DNA of 38,949 nucleotides from Methanoculleus sp. UBA430 (GTDB taxonomy: Archaea; Halobacteriota; Methanomicrobia; Methanomicrobiales; Methanoculleaceae). The translations under genes were made by a program, and so were the position numbers. The notes beneath the pieces are model-generated. The model saw only the letters and a list, made by a program, of their open reading frames with translations, was not told the origin of the DNA and searched no databases. This document shows positions 7,194 through 13,241 of this stretch, piece by piece. The stretch spans positions 105,294 to 144,242 of the forward strand of contig NZ_DAXW01000003.1 of assembly GCF_002506585.1 (NCBI RefSeq). The letters run 5' to 3'. Position 1 is the first letter of the stretch. Every line of letters begins with the position of its first letter.

Positions 7194-7898
7194 TCAGAAG
7201 AGCCCCATATCCCGGGCCTGGACCAGCAGTTCCTGCACCTCCTGGTCGGTGAGGTCGTGCCACCGCTCGTAGGCCTGCGCCACCGCGAAGGTGGGGCTGG
7301 TCCTGATGTTTGGGCAGACGACGAGGTCCGCCCTCCGGGCGATGAAGTTGACAGCGTGGAGGGAGCCGGTGGGGACCGCCACGACGACCTTCCGGGGCAA
7401 CTCAGCCCGGGCCGCCTCGACGGCGGCGAGCATCGTATACCCGGTCGCGAGGCCGTCGTCGATCAGGATCGCGGTCCGGCCTTCAAGCCCCGGCTCCTGC
7501 CGCCCGCCGGAGAACTTCTCCAGCCGCTCCGCCACGTTCGCTTTGGCCTTCGCTATCGCGGCGCTCACCTCGGCATCCGAGAGGTGGAGCCCGGCCATGA
7601 GGCCCCGGTTCAGGAAGACCCGCCCGTCCCAGGTCACGGCGCCGAACCCGGCCTCCGGGTTCCAGGGAATCTGCACCTTGCGCACCACCGCCATCCGGAG
7701 CGGGGCCTTGAGCGCCCGGGCCACCTCAACACCCGGCGGCACCCCCCCGGCGGGGATGGCGCAGACCACCGGCCCGGCGAGCGTCTCCATCGGCGAGAGG
7801 GTCGCGGCGAGGCGCCGCCCGGCATCGGTCCGGTCCTCAAAGACGCCCAGTCGGTCCCGCATCGCTCTATCTTCACTGATCCGGCTCGACTCAAGCAT
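7194..7898 (-). CDS. Phosphoribosyltransferase-family protein
   Basis: This 234-residue protein has a type I phosphoribosyltransferase core. The PRPP-binding signature is AILIDDGLATGYTM (about 143-156), preceded by VVCAIPAGGVPPGVEVAR and VVRKVQIPWNPEAGFGAV and followed by VVVAVPTGS. The N-terminal FEDRTDAGRRLA is typical of the stand-alone family formerly grouped as COG1926, whose base substrate is not established. The ATG at 7898 is chosen because the family signature begins soon after and an AAGGGCGG element precedes it; the frame extends upstream to 8084 but would overlap the divergent rnhA promoter. It probably forms an operon with PEBP copy 4. Confidence 0.88.
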   Translation of the reverse strand: MLESSRISEDRAMRDRLGVFEDRTDAGRRLAATLSPMETLAGPVVCAIPAGGVPPGVEVARALKAPLRMAVVRKVQIPWNPEAGFGAVTWDGRVFLNRGLMAGLHLSDAEVSAAIAKAKANVAERLEKFSGGRQEPGLEGRTAILIDDGLATGYTMLAAVEAARAELPRKVVVAVPTGSLHAVNFIARRADLVVCPNIRTSPTFAVAQAYERWHDLTDQEVQELLVQARDMGLF

Positions 7899-7942
7899 AG
7901 GTCCGCCCTTACAGCGCCGGGGTATTAACGTCTTGTGGTGGA

Positions 7943-7974
7943 CGCTCCCCCTCTCCGGGGAGCGATACCAATAA
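7943..7974. promoter_or_regulatory. Inverted repeat plus ATACCAATAA element between divergent genes
   Basis: An 8-base perfect inverted repeat, CGCTCCCC (7943-7950) / GGGGAGCG (7957-7964), is followed directly by ATACCAATAA (7965-7974). The 17 bases from 7958 to 7974 recur exactly at 10824-10840, in another divergent intergenic region. A regulator site or core promoter element is plausible; the direction of action cannot be decided. Confidence 0.4.
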
Positions 7975-8041
7975 CTCTCTACAGATCGATGATTAGCCGG
8001 CAGATGATGCGAAGAGAGAGTGACCGGAGGAGGCACCGGCG

Positions 8042-8464
8042 ATGGCAACCGACGCCGTGACACTGTATACCGACGGCGCGTCACGGGGAAACCCCGGAGA
8101 CGCCGCCTGGGCGTACGTGATCGTGCGGGACGGTTCCGTCGTGGCCGGCCGTTCTGAAGGTATCGGAACTGCGACCAACAATGTGGCCGAGTATCACGCT
8201 GTCATCAACGGTCTTGACGCCGCCCGGGAGTTCACCGCCGGCAGGCTGACCGTCAGGTCGGACTCGGAACTGGTCGTCCGCCAGCTCACCGGCCGGTACC
8301 GCATCACCAAAGAGCACCTTGCAGCCCTTGCGGACGAAGTCCGGGGACTGATGCGCAACTTTGCGGAGGTCAGGTTCGAGAGCGTCCCGCGAGAGCACCC
8401 CTGCATCCAGGTCGCGGACCGTCTCTGCAACGAAACGCTCGATGCAAGGAGGCCGGGGCGGTAA
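8042..8464 (+). CDS. rnhA: Ribonuclease HI family protein
   Basis: This 140-residue protein is a compact RNase HI. The four carboxylates of the catalytic site are in place: Asp11 in YTDGASRGNPG, Glu50 in NNVAEYHAV, Asp74 in RSDSELVVRQLTG and Asp126 in QVADRLCN. The enzyme cleaves the RNA strand of RNA-DNA hybrids and so acts in replication and repair. It lacks an N-terminal hybrid-binding domain and the basic protrusion, as in the short archaeal type. GGAGG stands about 12 bases upstream of the ATG. It is followed 4 bases later by the TrmO gene, which suggests co-transcription. Confidence 0.93.
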   Translation: MATDAVTLYTDGASRGNPGDAAWAYVIVRDGSVVAGRSEGIGTATNNVAEYHAVINGLDAAREFTAGRLTVRSDSELVVRQLTGRYRITKEHLAALADEVRGLMRNFAEVRFESVPREHPCIQVADRLCNETLDARRPGR

Positions 8465-8468
8465 CGGT

Positions 8469-8906
8469 ATGGCGACGATAGAATGCATCCCCATCGGCGT
8501 CGTCCGGTCGCCCTACCGGGCCCGGGGCGACGCCCCCCGCCAGGGGCGCCTCGCGGATACCGTCGCGGAGATCCGCGTCCTCGAAACCTACGCCCCGGGG
8601 CTCGAGGGGATCGAACGGAGCAGCCACCTTATCGTGCTCTACTGGCTCGACCGGGCGGAACGCGGGCTGCTCTATGCAAAGCCGCCGGGTGAGACCCGGG
8701 AACGCGGGGTCTTCTCGACGCGCTCGCCCGCCCGCCCGAACCCGATCGGGTTCGGGATCGTCGATCTGGTCCGGCGGGAGGGCGGTGTCCTGACCGTCCG
8801 GGGGCTCGACGCCCTGGACGGCACCCCGGTCCTGGACATCAAGCCCTACTCGCCCGAGATCGACTGCATCCCGGAAGCGACGGGCGGCTGGCACATCAAA
8901 AAGTAG
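8469..8906 (+). CDS. trmO: TrmO/TsaA family tRNA methyltransferase
   Basis: This 145-residue protein matches the UPF0066/TrmO family. It opens IPIGVVRSPYRARGDAPRQG, continues LEGIERSSHLIVLYWLDRAE and carries the signature FSTRSPARPNPIG (about 82-94). In bacteria TrmO uses S-adenosylmethionine to methylate N6 of t6A at position 37 of a tRNA, giving m6t6A; the archaeal member is assigned by homology. The ATG at 8469 begins right at the conserved region. It probably forms an operon with rnhA and converges on the aldehyde ferredoxin oxidoreductase gene with 6 bases between stops. Confidence 0.92.
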   Translation: MATIECIPIGVVRSPYRARGDAPRQGRLADTVAEIRVLETYAPGLEGIERSSHLIVLYWLDRAERGLLYAKPPGETRERGVFSTRSPARPNPIGFGIVDLVRREGGVLTVRGLDALDGTPVLDIKPYSPEIDCIPEATGGWHIKK

Positions 8907-8912
8907 ATCGGG

Positions 8913-10712
8913 TCACGGGACAGGGACCGCCGCCTCCCCGATGCCGAGTTCGCGGAGTTTCTCCGGCGTCGGGCGGCCTTCCCGGTCCCATCCCCGGGCC
9001 TCGTAGTAGTCGTCGAGAAGGGGCTCTCGCTCCCAGACCTGGCCTTTCGGAGCGCCTTCAGTGAGCGGCTCCTCAAGGAGGCGCGGCGGCAGGGTGTCAT
9101 CCTCCCGGGTACATCCGGCTCTCAGGTTGAAGATCTTCTGCATGTTCCAGATCCGCTCGCCGATCCGGAGCACCTCAGCGCCATCGATATCGTAGCCGGT
9201 GACCGCCGAGACCATCGCCCCGTAGTCCGCGGCGCCGAGCGGGAACGAGGTGAAGAGGCAGGCCCCCGACGAGTCGATGAAGGCCGTGAGGTCCTGGAAG
9301 ATCTTCGTCCAGACCGCCTTCCCCTCACTCAAGTAGGGGTCGAGTTTCTCCGGCGACCCGAGCACCTCGGGGGCGATCATGTAGCCGTAGACATGGTCGC
9401 CGCCCCGGACCGATGTGGCGTAGGCAAGACCGTGCCCCTGCAATCCCCGGGGGTCGTAGGCAGGGAGTTCCTGGCGCTTGACGCTCATCGAGAGTTCGGG
9501 GTGCCCGTGCTTCCGGGCGAAGCGGAAGGAACCCTCGGCAAGTTCGTCGCCGATGCCGTCACGATAGGCGATCCGCCGGACCAGGTCGAGCATCCGTTCT
9601 GCGTCACCGAACCGGACTTCTTCGTCGATGTAGCCCTTCTCCGAGAGTTCCATGGCGCAGGCGATCGTCGACCCGGCAGAGATCGTATCGAGGCCGAGGT
9701 CGTTGCAGAGACTGTTCGCCTCCGAGACGGCGGCAAGGTCGTCGATCCCGCAGTCGGGACCGAAAGCCCAGATCGTCTCGTACTCCGGTCCTGCCGTCCG
9801 CTTCCCCTCGATCTCGATGTCGCGGCCGCACTGGATGACGCAGGTCTGGCACCCCATCTTACCGGAGAGGATGGTGTCGGCCATTCGCTCCCCCGAGACG
9901 TTCTCCGCTGCAGGAAAGTGAGCGGTCTGGAAATTCCGGGTCGGGAGGATGTAGTTCTCGTTGATGATGTTCACGAGGACGGCCGTCCCGAACCGGGGCA
10001 GCCCTCCGCCCGAGATGGCGTTCTCCCGGATCTTCTCCGCGATCTCTTTCTTCAGGGTGAGGAACCGGTCACGGTCGGCGACGGTAATCCGGCCGTTCCC
10101 CCGGGCGGCGACCGCTTTTACGTTCTTCGACCCCATCACGGCACCGACGCCCCCGCGGCCGGCGGCCCGGGAGGTCTCGTTGATGATGCCGGAGAACCGG
10201 ACGAGGCGCTCGCCGGCGGGGCCGATGCAGGCGACGCTTGCGCCGGGGTCGCCGAGGTCTTCCTGGAGGGCCGCCGTCGTCTCGCTCGTCGTCATCCCCC
10301 ACAGGGGCGAGGCATCCCGGACCTCCGCGTGCCCGTCGTCGAGGAGGAGGGAGACCGGCCGTTCCGCCCGCCCCAGGATCACGACCGCATCGTACCCGGC
10401 ACGCTTCATGCTGGTGCCGAACTTCCCGCCGGAGTTCGCGCTGGTCAATGTCCCGGTCAGCGGCGATTTCGTGACGACGTCGTACCGGGAACCCAGGGGA
10501 AGGCCGCTCCCGGCAACCGGCCCGGTGGCGAAGACCAGCACGTTCTCCGGACCGAGAGGATCGATGCCCGGGTTCACCAGGTCATCGAGGATGCGGACCC
10601 CGAGGCCTCTCCCTCCGATGTATGCCCGCCTCCACTCTTCGGGAAACGGTTCCTCCATCGTCCGCTCTCTCGTGAGATCGACGTAGAGGATCTTCTCTGC
10701 GTAGCCGTTCAT
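8913..10712 (-). CDS. Aldehyde ferredoxin oxidoreductase family protein
   Basis: This 599-residue protein is a full-length member of the tungsten/molybdenum-bispyranopterin AOR family. Visible elements are the N-terminal IGGRGLGVRILDD, SANSGGKFGTSMKRAGYDAV, the pterin-binding GRGGVGAVMGSKNVKAV (about 186-202), CQTCVIQC supplying three Fe4S4 ligands (Cys288, Cys291, Cys295), GPEYETIWAFG, and a fourth ligand Cys485 in SSGACLF. Such enzymes oxidise aldehydes to acids with ferredoxin as acceptor in the cytoplasm; the aldehyde is unknown. The start at 10712 has a GGTGAT ribosome-binding site 6 bases upstream. It is divergent from a MoaD-like gene, a common AOR companion linked to pterin cofactor assembly. 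Confidence 0.93.
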   Translation of the reverse strand: MNGYAEKILYVDLTRERTMEEPFPEEWRRAYIGGRGLGVRILDDLVNPGIDPLGPENVLVFATGPVAGSGLPLGSRYDVVTKSPLTGTLTSANSGGKFGTSMKRAGYDAVVILGRAERPVSLLLDDGHAEVRDASPLWGMTTSETTAALQEDLGDPGASVACIGPAGERLVRFSGIINETSRAAGRGGVGAVMGSKNVKAVAARGNGRITVADRDRFLTLKKEIAEKIRENAISGGGLPRFGTAVLVNIINENYILPTRNFQTAHFPAAENVSGERMADTILSGKMGCQTCVIQCGRDIEIEGKRTAGPEYETIWAFGPDCGIDDLAAVSEANSLCNDLGLDTISAGSTIACAMELSEKGYIDEEVRFGDAERMLDLVRRIAYRDGIGDELAEGSFRFARKHGHPELSMSVKRQELPAYDPRGLQGHGLAYATSVRGGDHVYGYMIAPEVLGSPEKLDPYLSEGKAVWTKIFQDLTAFIDSSGACLFTSFPLGAADYGAMVSAVTGYDIDGAEVLRIGERIWNMQKIFNLRAGCTREDDTLPPRLLEEPLTEGAPKGQVWEREPLLDDYYEARGWDREGRPTPEKLRELGIGEAAVPVP

Positions 10713-10809
10713 AGGTTATCACCATGCCCCAGGGCCCGGCCAGGGCAATAAGACTGCCGGACGACGATATCGACTCATTAACTTTCGCGTTGAGGAAATC
10801 AGATACGAT

Positions 10810-10840
10810 CCGGGCACGCGCCCGGGAGCGATACCAATAA
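10810..10840. promoter_or_regulatory. Inverted repeat plus ATACCAATAA element, second copy
   Basis: CCGGGC (10810-10815) / GCCCGG (10820-10825) forms an inverted repeat and overlaps a 17-base segment (10824-10840) identical to 7958-7974. Both copies place ATACCAATAA directly beside a GC-rich palindrome in a divergent intergenic region. Confidence 0.4.
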
Positions 10841-10918
10841 GGCTGGAGACCTCTATCACCCGGGGTGGAGGAAGAGGTGGCGACGATCCTGGGCGCGAAC
10901 GGAGGGGGTGCCATAACG

Positions 10919-11191
10919 GTGAAGGTCAGGGCGTTTGCCATGCTCCGCGACATCATCCCGGCCGAGTGCAATGCGGAGATCTCCCGGGGATCGACCGTCG
11001 GCGACCTGCTCGCGTACCTCTCCGCCCGGTACCCTGGGCTCGGCGACGCCCTCTTCACCCCCACCGGGGAGATCCGGGCCTACGTCAACATCTTGAAGAA
11101 CGGCAGGAACGTCCACTTCAGCGGGGGTCTTGAGGCGCCCCTTGATGACGGGGACACCGTCGCCCTCTTTCCCCCCGCCGCCGGTGGCTGA
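10919..11191 (+). CDS. MoaD/ThiS-like ubiquitin-fold sulfur carrier
   Basis: This protein has 90 residues from GTG 10919 (read as MKVRAFAMLRDI). The frame also has GTG starts at 10865 and 10877, the latter with GGAGG upstream, so the N terminus is uncertain; the GTG at 10919 agrees best with where MoaD-family proteins begin. The fold markers are STVGDLLAYLSARYPGL, AYVNILKNGRN, LDDGDTVALFPPAAGG and a C-terminal Gly-Gly, the residue pair that is adenylated and thiocarboxylated. MoaD-type carriers supply dithiolene sulfur for molybdopterin or tungstopterin. Its place beside the AOR gene suggests a role in that enzyme's cofactor. Confidence 0.85.
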   Translation: MKVRAFAMLRDIIPAECNAEISRGSTVGDLLAYLSARYPGLGDALFTPTGEIRAYVNILKNGRNVHFSGGLEAPLDDGDTVALFPPAAGG

Positions 11192-11324
11192 AAACGTGCC
11201 CGAAATCCAGGCTCCGGCGGCAGGACGGGACTTTCTTGCCAGCACCTATACCTTTTTGTGACGTTTACCAGTAATATATAGTAACTCCAGATTATGAGAT
11301 ACCCTATCACGGAGGATACTTCTG

Positions 11325-12227
11325 ATGACTCAAACGAGCGAACCCGATAAGGAAACCTGTGCCGGCAACTGCGCCGGCTGCCCGTCTGCGACCGGATGCA
11401 GCGACCCGAGAAATGCGGATGCTCCGCGGGATCTCCCCCCGAAAGCCGATGTCAGCGTAAAGCATGTCGTCCTCGTCCTCTCCGGGAAAGGCGGAGTAGG
11501 AAAGAGCACGGTCTCGGCAAACCTCGCCTATGCTCTTGCCAACCGCGGCTATAACACGGCTCTCATCGACCTCGACATCCACGGTCCGGACATCCCGAAG
11601 ATGCTCGGGATCGAGGACGCCCGTCTCCAGTCCTACGACGGGAAGATCATCGAGCCGGTCAGGGTCAGCGGCAACCTCGCGGTCATCTCGATGGCATTCC
11701 TCCTCCCGGAGCGCAACACCCCCGTCATCTGGCGTGGCCCGATGAAGATGACGGTCATCCGGCAGTTCCTGGAAGACGTCAACTGGGGCGACCTCGACTA
11801 CCTGATCGTCGACCTCCCGCCCGGCACCGGCGACGAAGCCCTCACCGTCGCCCAGCTTGCCCCGAACATCGCCGGAGCGGTTATCGTCACCACCCCGCAG
11901 GACGTCGCGGTCCTCGACTCGAGCAAGGCCGCCGAGTTCATCAAGAAACTCGAACTCCGGGTGCTCGGCATCGTGGAGAACATGAGCGGGTTCGTCTGCC
12001 CCCACTGCAAGGAGGAGATCGATATCTTCGGCAAGGGCGGCGGCGAGAAAGAAGCAAAAACCCTCGGGGTGCCCTTCCTCGGGGCCATCCCGCTCGACCC
12101 CGAGATGCGCAAGGCTGCAGACGAAGGAAGGCCGTTCATCATCCGCCGTGCCGGGGGCGAGGAAAACCCGACCTGGAAGAGCTTCGACGCCATCATGGAA
12201 GCCCTGGTGAACGAGATCGAGGGATAA
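11325..12227 (+). CDS. NBP35/Mrp family Fe-S cluster carrier ATPase
   Basis: This 300-residue P-loop protein has a deviant Walker A, SGKGGVGKST (about 53-62), the Asp-rich LIDLDIHGPDIPKMLG, the switch VDLPPGTGDE and VIVTTPQDVAVLD, all typical of the Mrp/ApbC/Nbp35 group. Two cysteine clusters are visible: Cys12, Cys16, Cys19 and Cys25 near the N terminus, resembling the ferredoxin-like element of Nbp35, and VCPHC in the C-terminal third where the bridging cluster of the dimer binds. These proteins bind and pass on Fe4S4 clusters in the cytoplasm. The ATG follows GGAGG by about 9 bases. A small gene follows after 3 bases. Confidence 0.93.
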   Translation: MTQTSEPDKETCAGNCAGCPSATGCSDPRNADAPRDLPPKADVSVKHVVLVLSGKGGVGKSTVSANLAYALANRGYNTALIDLDIHGPDIPKMLGIEDARLQSYDGKIIEPVRVSGNLAVISMAFLLPERNTPVIWRGPMKMTVIRQFLEDVNWGDLDYLIVDLPPGTGDEALTVAQLAPNIAGAVIVTTPQDVAVLDSSKAAEFIKKLELRVLGIVENMSGFVCPHCKEEIDIFGKGGGEKEAKTLGVPFLGAIPLDPEMRKAADEGRPFIIRRAGGEENPTWKSFDAIMEALVNEIEG

Positions 12228-12230
12228 AGA

Positions 12231-12548
12231 ATGGAGTACTCGCGGATCCTTGCCGGAGAGGCGGGACCCCTCCCCGCCTTCTCGAAGGTCATCGAGGCGC
12301 TCGAGAACTACGAGGAGTTCCCCTTCCTGCTCGAACCCATCTACCGTGAGGTCTCGGAACTCGAGGACGACGACCTCGACCGCTTCCGGTTCGGCCTCGT
12401 CCGCCTGCAGGTCTACGCGGACATCCACCGCTACGAGGACATGGAGGCGGCCCAGCGGATGAAGTACGTCGCGACGACACTCGAACGGATGCTCTTCGGG
12501 AGGCTCCTCCTCGAGGGCGAAGAGGCCGGCGGCAAGCAGTGCTGCTGA
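12231..12548 (+). CDS. Conserved-looking small protein with C-terminal Cys-Cys
   Basis: This 105-residue acidic, probably helical protein starts MEYSRILAGEAG and ends GGKQCC. The start lies 3 bases after the stop of the NBP35-like gene, so the two are co-transcribed and probably translationally coupled. I do not recognise a family. The terminal Cys-Cys pair beside an Fe-S carrier ATPase suggests a possible metal or cluster partner, but this rests on position only. It is the last gene before the AT-rich gap that precedes the restriction operon. Confidence 0.65.
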   Translation: MEYSRILAGEAGPLPAFSKVIEALENYEEFPFLLEPIYREVSELEDDDLDRFRFGLVRLQVYADIHRYEDMEAAQRMKYVATTLERMLFGRLLLEGEEAGGKQCC

Positions 12549-12956
12549 GCGGGACGGTTCAGCCTTTCAAGGTCACCTTCCTGGGGCATCCAGGTTCGCG
12601 ACAGCACCATGAGCCGGTCGGCCAGAGGTGCTACGCCGGGACGGACGACGCGGACGCCTGGGACAATACAGGCATCGTACTTCGGAACCTGATAGATAGA
12701 GGATTTCGAATAACCCTCTACCATTTTGGCGTTCGCCAGGAATATGCGACGCCCCTCCGGGTGAGAACAGTGGTTTGATCGACCGGGCTGTCTTTCGTCC
12801 CTGACTTCCCGGAAGGTAAGGCCGTGAACCATGGTGTCCTGAAAACGATTCTTTCATCCGGTCATGTTATGCAGGATATCCACAGATTGGCTGAATTTCA
12901 ACCGTTCTAATCGGATGTCCATGTGCGTAAAAATCAAGCGCATCATCAACCCGGAT

Positions 12957-12991
12957 TCCGTAAAATATCGGAGAATATAAGATTTTACGGA
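12957..12991. repeat. Inverted repeat, 10-base arms
   Basis: TCCGTAAAAT (12957-12966) and ATTTTACGGA (12982-12991) are exact inverted copies separated by 15 bases. The position in an AT-rich gap suggests a hairpin or a regulator site; no function can be assigned. Confidence 0.6.
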
Positions 12992-13047
12992 TTCTGGATG
13001 TGTCTGCGCATATCGATCGGGAACCCGGGCTATAATAATTAATAGTA

Positions 13048-13056
13048 ATATTTATA
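13048..13056 (+). promoter_or_regulatory. TATA-box-like promoter for the restriction-modification operon
   Basis: ATATTTATA is the best archaeal TATA match in a run of AT bases before hsdM. It predicts a transcript start near 13080 and a leader of about 160 bases, unusually long compared with other genes here, which would include the 9-base inverted repeat. Confidence 0.4.
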
Positions 13057-13109
13057 GCACGGTACATGGACTTTTTGGTAAAGTAATCGACATCATGACC
13101 GATGCTACA

Positions 13110-13144
13110 TATTGACCCGAAATAACGTGAGTGAAGGGTCAATA
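13110..13144. promoter_or_regulatory. Perfect 9-base inverted repeat in the hsdM leader
   Basis: TATTGACCC (13110-13118) and GGGTCAATA (13136-13144) are exact inverted copies with a 17-base spacer, lying between the likely promoter and hsdM. This could be an operator for control of the restriction operon or a stem in the leader RNA. Confidence 0.5.
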
Positions 13145-13241
13145 CCTATGGATTCGAAGGGGCCTGATGTGACAGGTCGGCAGAACAACACACCTTCTGC
13201 AGAACGGTCATTGCCGGCTCCGCACAACAAAAGGGTTACAA

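Larger units (their letters stand above)
12549..13241. other. AT-rich gap upstream of the restriction-modification operon
   Basis: No convincing gene is seen in this 693-base stretch. Open frames in it have poor composition and no ribosome-binding sites. From about 12870 it becomes markedly AT-rich. It contains a 10-base inverted repeat (12957-12991), a TATA-rich run (13031-13056) and a 9-base inverted repeat (13110-13144), described separately. The change in composition and the restriction genes that follow suggest the edge of a horizontally acquired block, but no attachment site or integrase is visible. Confidence 0.6.

Noticed and set aside
7898..8084. Longer phosphoribosyltransferase starting at 8084
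   Set aside because: The added 62 residues are Arg/Ser/Pro-rich and would run through the inverted repeat and into rnhA; the family begins near the ATG at 7898.
11307..12428. A 373-codon open frame on the minus strand opposite the NBP35-like gene
   Set aside because: Shadow frame of a strongly recognised ATPase. Its end would overlap the promoter of that gene.
12539..12857. Open frames on both strands of the gap after the 105-residue gene, including one reading FLANAKMVEGYSKSS
   Set aside because: The composition is unlike neighbouring genes and there are no start signals. No family was recognised, so I could not support a gene or pseudogene.
12549..13241. tRNA gene or attachment site at the left border of the restriction block
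   Set aside because: No GGTTCGAATCC-type T-loop or cloverleaf was found, no repeat shared with the right border was seen, and no integrase gene is present.
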